The position numbers and the translations under genes are program-made. Below the pieces are notes generated by a model. That model saw only the letters and a program-made list of their open reading frames with translations. It ran no database searches and was not told the DNA's origin. 64,000 bases of DNA from Phytophthora quininea (lineage: Eukaryota; Oomycota; Peronosporomycetes; Peronosporales; Peronosporaceae): positions 248,001 to 312,000 of the forward strand of contig JAAVTG010000525.1 in the NCBI GenBank assembly GCA_011947345.1, written 5' to 3'. This document shows, piece by piece, positions 47,501-57,789 of the stretch; the first letter of the stretch is position 1; every line of letters begins with the position of its first letter.

Positions 47501-49824
47501 ATTCCTTCCTCATCCAGCCGCTTGGCCAGCAAGTCTTCAATCACATCGTGCAGAGCCAGATCTTCACCCTCCCCATTACCAGCGAAGTCAAGCAGGGTAG
47601 CAAGCGTCCGCTGCGCTGCCAGTCGTTGCAAGCTGCTGGTAGAATATAGCTTGCCAGTCAGCGTGTTAGCTAACAGCTCAACAACAGACACCTTAACTTC
47701 CTCGTGCTCTTCAATAAAGTTGTCCAAGAGGCTAGCGTCGCTAAGTGGTTCGTCCGCTTCACCGTCGTCATTCGCCGTCGCTGCTGCAGTGCTAGGCGTC
47801 AGAAATCGCCGGCGCACTGATTGCCACTCGCGGGCAAACGCATCCGCCTTCTTTCCTTCAACCAGGAATGGATGGTGCGCCAGGAACAGCACAAGGGCGA
47901 AGACCTGTACCTTCACTTCATTAGCGCTGTTGATGCCAGTGGGAACCAACACGCGAAGTGCATGACGAAGCACTCCGGCGGTTGGAATGGCTACCTCTTC
48001 CTCCTCCGCGCTTAGACCTTCCAACTTCTTTTCAAACGCGCGGACAAGACCATTGCAGTGTTCCAACGACGTCAAGTACATGGTCTCGACGGCACTCTCA
48101 GCACTTTGACGCACCGTGAGGCTGGATGAGCATAGAAGCTCTACCAATAATGAGTACGCCTCGCCAGCATCAGCTTGTTGCGATGACAATACCCATACCA
48201 GAGCGCGAGAAAGCAAGGACAGCGCTGTTACTTCTGGTGACTCGGGGCCTGTGGTTTGCCGCGACGTACTCGCCACGGTGGAGAGGAGAGTCTTTACGCT
48301 GTGTCCAACGAAAGACGTCGAGCTTAATAGCAAGTCTGCAACGCCCTCTTGTGCCATTTTGGAGTCCATCGCGCTGTTGGCTGATGCAATGGCTCCTGCT
48401 ACAGCAACGGCCAGAATGCCGTCCAAGTGCACGACATTCGGCTTCTTATTCGAGTTCTTAATCACCGCAACAACTTCGTCAGCGAATGGGACCGCTGCAA
48501 CTGCTCTAGTGCTACAGAGCACGGCCACAGCACGAAGATAGCCAGCCACGACAGCCTCGGGCTTGTTCTTGAACGGCGCTTTCATACTGGATAAAGTAGA
48601 TGCATCTAGCTCATCCGTTTCAGCAAGCACAAGCCACTTGCCAAGAGCTAGCAATCCAAGATATCGGGTCTCTTCGTGAGCTTCCTTTCCCACGGCCTTC
48701 AGCAGGGACGCAATTGCAGTCGGCGCGATTTCCTTGGCTTCAGAAGCATCCAGTTGCGCTGTCGTAGCATCAGCTGCGTCTTTTAACACAGCAGAAGTCA
48801 CCTCACGCTGGTAGAATTGCGCGAGGATGCCGTGCTTTCCGTCCAACAATGCACTCATAGAGGCAACGAACTGCTGCATGTGCTCGCTCTCTCGGAACGA
48901 GCATGTCAAGGCTCGACTCAGGGCCACCGCAAGATTTCGCACGTCATCCTTCGGAGCACGCAGCTTGGAAATCAACACTGGCTGGAAGACGTCATTCAAA
49001 TAACGGCCAAAATCCAGAGGTGCAGCATTTACCAACGCTCCAACAGCTTCCAGCACCGTATCGGGCGCCTTCTTGAGCATCTTGGCCACCGGAGGCAAGA
49101 TGATCTCCTCGAACTGCTCATAGCTCAGTGTCTTAAAGCGAGCGTCTCCCTTCAGCAGCGGGGCGAAGGTGCGCTTCTTACTCTCAAAGGCCCAGAAGGC
49201 GTACTTCTTCCAGAGCGTCTCCTGGGTCTCCTTATCCAGCTTTCTGGAGTTGCTCAATACCAGCCACAGCTGGTAGTGCTGGTCCTCAGGAGCAGCAGAG
49301 GTGACGACTTCCACATACTGGTGGAGTAGCTTGTCGCCGTGTTTCTTGAGCATTTTGGCCACCGATCTGGTGGCCTGCTGTCGGATTCGTTGTGGGTCAT
49401 TCAGAGTGGCTTCCAGTAATCGAGACTGCGCTGTCAGCAGTTCCTTGAGCCACGCAGCACTGTCTGTAGCCATTGCAGCGTCCAGCACGACGTTCGAGAG
49501 TCTCAGAGCGATGACTCGAGCAGCTCCGAAGCTAGCCACGAGCGCCGGCGTCTTGACTTGAAGCACTCGAGCGAAGACCTGCGGGAAGTCCGGCAGCTCC
49601 ACGCAGGCCTCGGCCAGCAGCGCACGCAGATGCGCCTCCGACGACCGGTACTGACAGCGGTAGGCTTCGTTGAGCGTGTAGCCAGCCAGACGTTTGAGAG
49701 AGACGTCCCCGCTCTTGGCCTTCTGGATGGTCTCATGTCTGTAGGACTCGATGAAGACGCTGCGCGACGGGTGCAGCACGGCGGCGTCCAGCAGCCCCCG
49801 CAGCACGTCCTCGCTCTCGGCCAT
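41564..49824 (-). CDS. GCN1: GCN1, translational activator of the GCN2 kinase (HEAT-repeat protein)
   Basis: Ribosome-associated HEAT-repeat giant that relays uncharged-tRNA stress to GCN2. The intronless span of 8,261 bp corresponds to about 2,750 codons (human about 2,670). The eEF3-like region is very clear: REGVVVCLGSLAKHMAPSDP, GAAYGVSAVVKGLGI, IMSNLSAHGVKLVLPSLLGA, FVHSIDAPSLALVMPIITRG, VKGLGERHFADMLTWLLEAM and DDSWRIRQSSVQLLGDLMYR. The C-terminal HEAT region has LTGPLIRIAGDRF and GVALKPFLPQLQTTFVKAL. Four single-base breaks occur near 46530, 45796-45799 (a G-run), 45591 (GG) and 42735 (GGG). The last three are each explained by one lost base in a homopolymer, so I regard the gene as intact in the organism. 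It is divergent from SF1 with 172 bp between start codons. Confidence 0.95.
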
Positions 49825-49996
49825 TTTGGGTTGAGCTTTGGTCGAGGGGAGCCACCAACCATGTCGGATACATAGAGTCTGTGATAAGTTATGTAATTAA
49901 TGGGTCAATAGGTACTGAATGTTTTGGGGTACTAGTCGATTGCTCTGTGATGGAAAGTGTGAGATAAAAACTGCTGAGGGTGCCAACCGCTTGATC
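49825..49996. promoter_or_regulatory. Shared divergent promoter interval of GCN1 and SF1
   Basis: Only 172 bp separate the two start codons, so both core promoters and leaders lie here. No TATA box or clear oomycete Inr-FPR core was recognised. Confidence 0.5.
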
Positions 49997-51889
49997 ATGG
50001 CGGATGACGCCGGCGGCTTCGCAGCCTTCATGGCGACTGTGGGCGGCGACAAGAAGCAGGAGAACCAGGGGAGAAGCCATCGGACGAGTATCACTACGAG
50101 GAGCAGCAGGAGAAGGAGGCGATGATGAAGAGCTACCACCATCCGATGAAGAAGTGGTTCCGCCAGAGACCGTTCCTGGAGGCCAAGTACGGCCCGTTCC
50201 CTTTGTTTTGGCAGGAGATGAAGACCTGGGAGCCGTATAGAGAAGTGTTGAAGGAATATCTTCAGTTCATGGAGCACGGAGGAGACGACCCGGAGCCGAT
50301 AGGGAGGAAACCGAAGAAAGAACCAGAAGCTCCCAAGCCAGAGCCACCCACGGCGGATGCAGCCCCCAAGAAGAAACGCAAAAGTCGCTGGGGAGACCCC
50401 GTGGAGACCGAAGCAGAAGGAGGCGAGAAACGACGCAAGAAGTCGCGCTGGTCGGCTGCACCTAGCGCATCTTCGACGATGGCCGGGCTGCTCTCGCAGA
50501 AGCAGCAGCAGACGGTGGTACTGCGTGCGCAGCTGGATAGCATCAACCAGAAGATCAGGACGGTCGCGATTGACGCCGCACAGATCGAGAAGGACCCGAA
50601 CAGATCGCCATCTCCCCCGCCGCAGTATGATTCCAATGGAAAGCGTACCAATACCCGTGAAGTGCGTATGAAAGAAGCACTCGAGAAGCGTCGCCGAGAG
50701 ACGATCGACCAGCTTGTGAAGGTGAACCCGCTGTTCCGCCCGCCGGCAGACTACACTCACCAGCGCCTGAACCGCAAGATTTATATTCCCATTAAGGAGT
50801 TCCCGTCGTACAACTTCATTGGCCTGATTATTGGCCCACGCGGTAACACACAGAAGCGCATGGAGCGAGAGACGAACTGCAAAATTGCAATTCGCGGCAA
50901 GGGGTCTGTGAAAGAAGGCAGCAAAGGCAAGAAAGCGAATGCCGATGAAAATGATGACCTTCACGTGCTGATCACTGGCGAACGCGAGGACGACCTCGAT
51001 AGGGCGGCGAAGGAAGTGCAGAGCTTGCTGGTACCTGTGGACGACACGAAAAATGCCCACAAGCAGAAGCAGCTCCGCGAGCTTGCTCTGATCAACGGCA
51101 CCCTTCGGGATGACGATTATTGCCACATTTGTGGCGAGAAGGGCCATCGTCAATGGGAATGCCCCAACCGAGATGCCCATCGTACGTATCCTGTTGTTTT
51201 CAGGCGCAGTTGTATGACGATATTAACGCGTTATTGTTGCTAACTTTGCAGGGACTTTCAAGGCAGCGGTCAAGTGTGAAATTTGTGGTGATTCGAGTCA
51301 CCCGACTCGTGATTGTACACAAACGAAGAAATCTGCTGCGGAGACCGCCGCTATTGATAAGGAGTACCAATCGTTCATGCAACAACTTGGTGAGGGGCCC
51401 GTTATCTCGACAGCAACAACGGACAAACAGCCAGGATCAACGAATGCACAGGGAGCCAACTCTGCGCAGTCAGCTCCGTGGCTGCAACCATCTAAGACGT
51501 CGAGTACCGCTTCACAACCCTGGATGTCTGCTGGTGCGCCGGGCACGAATGCAGCCCCAGGGATGCCAGGCGCACAGCCATCTGGAGCTCCTGCGATGGG
51601 CGCTACGCCAGCCACCGCGTTTCCGCCTCCAGTTGCTTATGGATACCAAAACCAGGGCCAAGAGTGGGGATCTAGCCAGCAACAAGAGTGGGGTGCGCAG
51701 CAAGGTTGGAATGGCTACGAGTCGTACTATGGGCAATGGGATCAAAGTGGTGCTGCTGCTCAAGGTGCTGATTATCAGTCCTACTATGGGCCAGCTTCGA
51801 CCTCAGCGCCAGGTACCGCTGCCGCGTCCGGTGCACCTGGTGCAAACCAGTACCAATATCCGCCGTACGGTAACCACCCACCTCAATGA
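49997..51889 (+). CDS. SF1: Splicing factor 1 / branchpoint-binding protein
   Basis: Recognises the intron branchpoint during early spliceosome assembly. Exon 1 (49997-51181) and exon 2 (51252-51889) are joined by a 70-bp GT-AG intron. It has an acidic start ([11 protein letters not shown]), a basic [13 protein letters not shown] stretch in a KSRW context as in the ULM region, a helix-hairpin region ([15 protein letters not shown]), a KH-QUA2 domain ([34 protein letters not shown]) and two zinc knuckles ([28 protein letters not shown]). A long P/Q/G/Y-rich tail with WDQ and SYYG repeats follows. One G is missing in the run at 50068-50071; with it the N-terminus reads [17 protein letters not shown]. 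The family usually has one or two knuckles, so two is normal. Confidence 0.93.
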
Positions 51890-52363
51890 ACTAACTTCCA
51901 AGTGTGTGAAGCAAGGCAGTGAAGAGCAGGTACGCTTCGCAATGGGAGCTGTGGTTTTCCACAGGATAAGCAGCGGCCAAGAGCGCGGAGACACTAACCC
52001 GTAGGAATACATTTGGCTCGACTTTTGCATGCTAATCCCGGGTAACGTTTCTTGTGTGTGTGTGATATACTTGTGAGGGGCGCGGGTTTTTCAGCAGATT
52101 GGGGGCCTCATCGTTGGATGTGCTGACTTGAGTTGGAAGTGGTGAGTCGGAATGATTAAATAGGTCTCGCCAAACTGGTTTGAGGACTAGGAAGTAGATT
52201 GCAGTGGGTGACGCGATTCATATAAAATAAAAGCTTGGCGGCTAGCAATCAATTGTCACTTGAGCACGCCACTTAGACATTTGACTTCGTTAAGAAGCTG
52301 TCGTGGCGATTGAGGTGCTTGCACAACTCCTGTTGGAGAAAACGAAATGAACATCAAAGCAGA
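51890..52363. other. 3' flank between convergent SF1 and MadBub genes
   Basis: No gene. Both 3' UTRs are expected here; an AATAAA-like ATAAAATAAAAG lies near 52220. Confidence 0.5.
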
Positions 52364-55300
52364 CTATCTCACGTTATGACAGCAAAACAAAACCTGTTGA
52401 CGCGTAGGATCCGAAGCGAAGTAGCCTTCAAGGCGTTTTCGTAGAGCAGGCAACGACGGTTGATCCGAGCAGCTTTTCACGTTCAACAACGCGTGGAAAA
52501 TGTCTTTCCACATGTCAACCTGCCAGTACCTCTTGAATGGCTTCGTGATACGCCATTGTGTCGTCCCTTCCGGATCACGGTAGTGTTTGACTTGCATGTA
52601 TTCTCCGAACAGCATGCAGTGGAGCGTTCCGCAAAATGCAAACGTATCGATTTGCTTCGTCCATGGTCTCTTGGTCAGCATTTCAACGCATTGGAAGCCT
52701 TGAGCATGGCAATTGCCGTTGAAAACAGTTCCTGGCGGATAGAAAGTGAGATCGATTGATCTTCCGTAGTCGGTCAGGTGGAGGTCGCCAGAATTGAAAC
52801 TTCGAGGTTTGTGTGGGCCTTGACGAGCCATCTTTAGTAACGACTCGGGATTCCCGGACGTCATGAGCCAGTTATCTGGCTTAATATCACCGTGAAGGAC
52901 TTGTGCGTCGTGAAGCAATTCGATGCAATGTAACATCTTGATCCCGTAGTAGACAGCCAACACTTCAGGAAAGGTTACCGCAGCCTAGACGAAAGAACAG
53001 GGGTAATATTGGTGAAGTCGACGTCACAGTACAAAGAAAACGAGGGAAGGAACTGTACCTGCTTGTAGCGATTCAGAACGTCGTGCAACGTGCCAATCTG
53101 ACTTTGTTCATGATCAACATCGCTCCATTCTACCCAGGTATTTCCGTGGCAATGTCAAGTAGTCTTCGGCGTTGTTGATGAAGGAACATTTCGTACCGGG
53201 AACAAGTGGAGCCCACTGTAAATTGGTACTGGAATTTTTCATCTGGAAGATGGTTCTCCATCCTCAGCTTCTTCCTGATCTTGTTGGTGATGTAGAATTC
53301 CCATGCCAAGTTCTGACGCTCCCTTTCATACTGGAAATCATGACGGTGTTACTCATCCCGTTTGGAGTGGTAACCCCAGTGCGATTTACCTTGATGGCGT
53401 TCCTCGAGATTGCCTTCCTGGTTGTGTCGATAATGTTGGCGGAGTAGACATACGCAAAAGAACCTGCACCCAACACGCCGACCAGACGAAACGAAAGCGT
53501 ATTGCTGGCTTTGATAGCGATCGGCTTTCTCAACTTCCGCTTGATCGGGTTGTTGCATGGAACCTGAGGCAGTTTTTGCGAATGAAGAACTACAGCATCG
53601 GGTCTTGAACAAAGGTACCAGTCGACTCGTCGATCCAGGATCAATGCTTGGCGATTTTCGTAAGTGTACGGGTTTAGCGGTTCAGCAGATATCGGCGAAG
53701 TTGTGCTGTGATTCCTCGAATCTCCGCGCCGAAGCGCATTGCTAACGCCAGGAAGTTAGATGGATTGTAATACATGGTAGTATTTTCTCATCGAGCAAGC
53801 ACGCGAGTAAATTAGTTGTCAGAATGCAGATAGGACACAATACCTGGGAAGCACCTCATCCACTAAAGCTTCGATGGCACCTCGAGCCCAGCGACTACGA
53901 CATACGCTGGTCGTTGAGCAAAGTAGAACCAAACAAGTTCCAGGAGAGTGGAAAGACTCCTCTCTACCTTCCAGACGAATCCTTTGCGATGGCATCTTTT
54001 TCAGCTTGCAGAAGAGCTTCTCTGTTCGTCATACGTCCACTGCGCACCAAATCGTCACGAGCACCGAGAGGTTTTCTCTGACTCCACGTCTTTTTCCTGT
54101 CCGTGGTGGCTCGGTGGCGTCGTCAGTAAAAACCTGGAATGTTTGCTTCGGGATCGATTCGTTCGGGTCTTGCCGCAGCGAGTGATCTTGTGCGTTCACT
54201 GCGACGCTGTCGACCGAGTCATCAAATACGCTGAAATGCAATTTTCGCTCGACTGGGTCCTCCTCCTTCGGCTCAACGGGAGCTGGATTGGTTTGTCGAG
54301 GCGGGCTGCAAAACATGTTGTTGATGTCTTCCAGAGCGACACGAGTGTTAATTGTCATGTCCTCTTGCTCGTTGTTTTGCGGTACTGCCGTCTTGGTTGA
54401 CGAAAGAAGTCTGGGTGCGGAAGCAGGAGCTGCCGTTTTTGAGCCCGCAACCTTAATTCCACGAAATACCTCAGCGACCGATTCTGAGGGTATTGTATCT
54501 CCAGACGCCATCGGAGCAACAGCACTGTTGGCTATGAACGAATTTTGTATAATTCGACTGAGCTTGCGGCGTCTGGCGAGTTTCTGATTGTAAGCTCGAG
54601 CTCGGACTTCTTCAAAGGAAAACGCCTCGCCTGACTCGGATGTGAGCTGTTTAACATTGTAGCAGGCCTTTTCCGCCTTAGCATCCGCCCTCTTCTGTCT
54701 CTTTGCGTTATCGCGGGCTTTCTTGTCACTCGCCGTGAAGTTCTTCAATGGTTCCTGCGCAAGCATTTCCTCCTCGGTCGACACACCCTCCACTCGCTGC
54801 CGAAGCGTCAGAGAACGATGTGTTAGAGGTGTACGGCGCTTTGTTTCTTGGTCAGTCAAAGAAAACTCATCGTCCACGAAAACCTGTAAGGGGCTGGACT
54901 CTGGGCGTCCACTTGCTCCAGGCCGCGGTCGCTGGTCGGACAGTCGTCCAGCCCCAGCTGCTTCGCGAGGAGCAAGAGCGTTCCACGTCGTCGGTGCCAA
55001 CTCGTTTTCCTTGTTCTGCTGTTGCACAGTGTCGAGCTTTTTCCAACCACCGTTACCACCAAAAGGATCGACAGCATGCCCCACAGGATCCTCATAAATA
55101 CTAAATACCGGCTTGTGCGCATTCGCACGCTGGACGCGCTCCGCGCGCATCGATGCCTGTCGCTGCTGGAGCTGTTGTCGCTGAGCGTCACTAAGATCCA
55201 AAGTGCCATGCGTCGACAAGTTCTCAAGTGCACGACGGTGATTTACCTCGTCCCCAGGGTTGGACGACTCTGCCGTCATCTTGAGCCACTGGCGACTCAT

Positions 55301-56020
55301 ACGACGTTGGAACTCCTTGTACTTTCTCTCCAGGAGGTCTTGTGGTTCTGCGTGTCTGCATCAACTCGGTTAAGTCATGGTCGTCCCCTTTAACCAAAGG
55401 CAAGCACGTACTTCTGACTGGCTTTTAAGTAAATCTTGTGCGCCTGCGGGTAGTTGGCCATGGTCTCCAGCACATAGGCCCACCCGATGTAGAACAAGGA
55501 CACTTGCTCGCCGATCTTGTTCTGGTACAGATACTTGAAAATGTCCTTGGGGTTGGACACCAAGTCCGCCTGGAAAGAGCAGCGAGGCGTCAGTCTCCCC
55601 TCCGATTAAGAGAATTTCAAATAGACCACGTACGTATTGGATCCAGAGCCGGATGTAGCGCATATCGTTGCGGTAGCACGCCTGGTCCTTGAGCGCTCGT
55701 GTGCACTGCTCCAGCACGGCGAACTTCTTGCGCGTGTCCTCGGGCATCTTGACCTCCAGCCAGCGCACGTAGTCCACCCAGAGCGCCAGCGGGTCGTTCC
55801 CGTCGTCGCTCTTGATGGCCTCCTCCCGCGCTCTGACCTCGCCCTCCAGCCGCAGCTTGGTCTGGAACGACTCGTGCGCACGCAGCGCCTTGTTCAGGTC
55901 CTCCACGTTGCGGCCGCGCTTGAGCGGCATCACGTTCTCCTTGGATGTCTCCCACTCGAAGGCGTCCGGCTTGCGCTTGCGGCTGTCGGCGGCGTCGCCG
56001 AGCTCCTGCAGCCCTCGCAT
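52364..56020 (-). CDS. BUB1: MadBub/BUB1-type spindle checkpoint kinase
   Basis: Spindle assembly checkpoint protein acting at kinetochores. Exon 1 (56020-55634) starts MRGLQELGD and holds EWETSKENVMPLKRGR, the Mad3/BUB1 TPR domain with its leading KEN box. Exon 2 (55569-55412) and exon 3 (from 55355) continue the TPR (DIFKYLYQNKIGEQ) to AEPQDLLERKYKEFQRRMS. Then come FSIYED, a second KEN box (NKENE), FEEVRARAYNQKLARRRK (GLEBS-like, BUB3 binding), VALEDINNMFCSP (CD1-like), FSVFDD and FQVFTDD (ABBA-type). The kinase domain has GAGSFAYVYSA, AIK, HGDIKPDN, LTDYGRSIDL and FQCVEML. Introns near 53330 and 53000 are clear. The joint around 54050-53750 is unresolved, and the kinase part near 53180 needs frame corrections. 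The stop is at 52364. Confidence 0.9.
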
Positions 56021-56500
56021 CGTCGGCCTGTCGCGCGTCGAGCGTTAAACTTGGGGTTTGTATGCTGCAAGCGCGCCAAAGACCATCACTCTGTTCAAAA
56101 TTTGAAATCCCCTGCAAAACCGATCCCTCTTGAAAGTGACATCTGGAACATTGACCACCTCGTAAAAGTGTCATTTGACAAATTCAACTCCGTAAACACG
56201 CTGTTTAGCGCTCGAATAACAGCGCAAGGCTCGAGCCGTCGAGCTCGACGGCGTTTCCGCGCGAAGCCAGCTTCCAAGCCCACGGCACTATCGATTGTCC
56301 GCGAGTCTGGTCGGAGTCTCAACATGACTGTCTGATGGCAATCAAATCTCGCGTTAAATACTGCAGGCGTGTTGAGCTTTTCATGACCATATCTGGTTCA
56401 TATGCTTTACAGATCTCGCCCGACGATCGCGGCTCTTGTCAGCCATCGACGTGGCCTCACAACCCAATAGACAGTCAACGGCTCAAGTCAAGTTCCGACC
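56021..56500. promoter_or_regulatory. Divergent upstream region of MadBub and dihydrodipicolinate synthase
   Basis: 480 bp between two start codons; no gene is supported inside. No recognised core promoter motif. Confidence 0.4.
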
Positions 56501-57524
56501 ATGTCGCTCAAGCTGCAGGGAGCCTTCACGGCGCTCGTGACGCCGTTCACGCAGGACGGCAGCGCCGTCGACTACGCCAAGCTGCGTGAGCTGGTGGAGT
56601 GGCAGATCCAGGAGGGCATCAACGGCCTGGTGCCCATGGGCACGACGGGCGAGTGCCCCACCGTCTCCCACGAGGAGCACGACCGCGTGATCAAGGAGGT
56701 CGTGGCCACCGTCAACGGCCGCGTGCCGGTCATCGCCGGCACGGGCTCCAACAGCACGGCCGAGGCGCTGCGTCTGACGCGCGCCGCCAAGGATCGGGCG
56801 CCGACGCCTGCCTCGTGGTCTGCCCGTACTACAACAAGCCCACGCAGAAGGGTCTGTACGCGCACTTCAAGGCCGTGGCCGAGGTGGGCCTGCCCGTCGT
56901 GGTGTACAACATCCCCGGCCGCACCAACGTCAACCTGACGCCGCAGACCATCGCCGAGCTCAACAAGCTGCCCAACATCGTCGCCATCAAGGAGTCCACG
57001 GGCTCGCTGGACCAGGCGATGGAGATCGCCGCCCTGTGCGACATCACCATCCTGTCGGGCGACGACAACTTGACGCTGCCGCTCATGGCCATGGGCGCCA
57101 CGGGTGTCATCAGCGTGCTCTCCAACGCCTGTACGTAGATGAAGGTGATTGTTGTCTTTGTTATTTGGATACTTATTCTGCTGCTGTTGTGTGTATTGAA
57201 TAGCCCCCAAGAAGGTGCTGGCCATCACGGAGCCGATGCTCAAGGGCGACTACGCCGCGGCTCGCAAGGCTGCTCTGGAGAACGTACGTTGAAGCTGCCG
57301 TGGTATGAGTCTTGTGCTTTGTTGCTGACGGTTGATTTTCGTTTTTGATCGAGCAGATCTTCCTGGTCAAGTCGCTGTTCAGCGAGGCCAACCCGCAGCC
57401 CATCAAGAAGGTGCTGGAGCTCATGGGCAAGTGCACGTCCACCGTGCGAGCGCCGCTTGTGCAGTGCGAGCCTTCGACCATCGAGAATGTCACTCGCCTC
57501 GCCAAGGAGCACAACCTGGTGTAA
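56501..57524 (+). CDS. dapA: 4-hydroxy-tetrahydrodipicolinate synthase (dihydrodipicolinate synthase)
   Basis: Condenses pyruvate with aspartate semialdehyde in the diaminopimelate route to lysine. Exons 56501-57130, 57204-57283 and 57357-57524 join in phase. The TIM-barrel motifs are complete: [25 protein letters not shown] (substrate Thr-Thr), [16 protein letters not shown] (catalytic Tyr), [14 protein letters not shown] (Arg), IVAIKESTG (Schiff-base Lys) and [10 protein letters not shown]. The C-terminal [13 protein letters not shown] matches the NPIPxK block. One base is missing at the GGG of 56796-56798; without it the frame leaves the barrel. The size (about 293 aa) matches bacterial DapA. 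The sequence is more bacterial- than plant-like, but transfer cannot be judged from one copy. Confidence 0.92.
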
Positions 57525-57789
57525 GCTGCGGACGCTTTCGCAACGAGTAATGCAACGTTTGTTATTCAGTGAACCGGAAGGTTCTGTTGCGTGCGATATG
57601 TTGTTTTTTGTTGCAGTTTGCTGAGCAGCGTTGAAAGGCGATGGCGAGCTGTCAAGGAAAGCACAAAATACATTATTACCAGTGGAGAATGGGGACCAAA
57701 ACTTGCTCACTCGTTGACATCTCAGTACACCCTCCACGAACTAAGCACCGACAAGTCAAAACGCCAACTACAGCACATTTCCTCCGTGT

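Noticed and set aside
49897..51180. 427-aa minus-strand ORF opposite SF1
   Set aside because: Antisense to the KH and zinc-knuckle exon of SF1; its hydrophobic/Arg mix is a shadow of the real frame.
56501..57524. DapA as a bacterial contaminant or recent transfer
   Set aside because: It carries two short GT-AG introns in phase and sits among eukaryotic genes with similar codon use, so it is resident.
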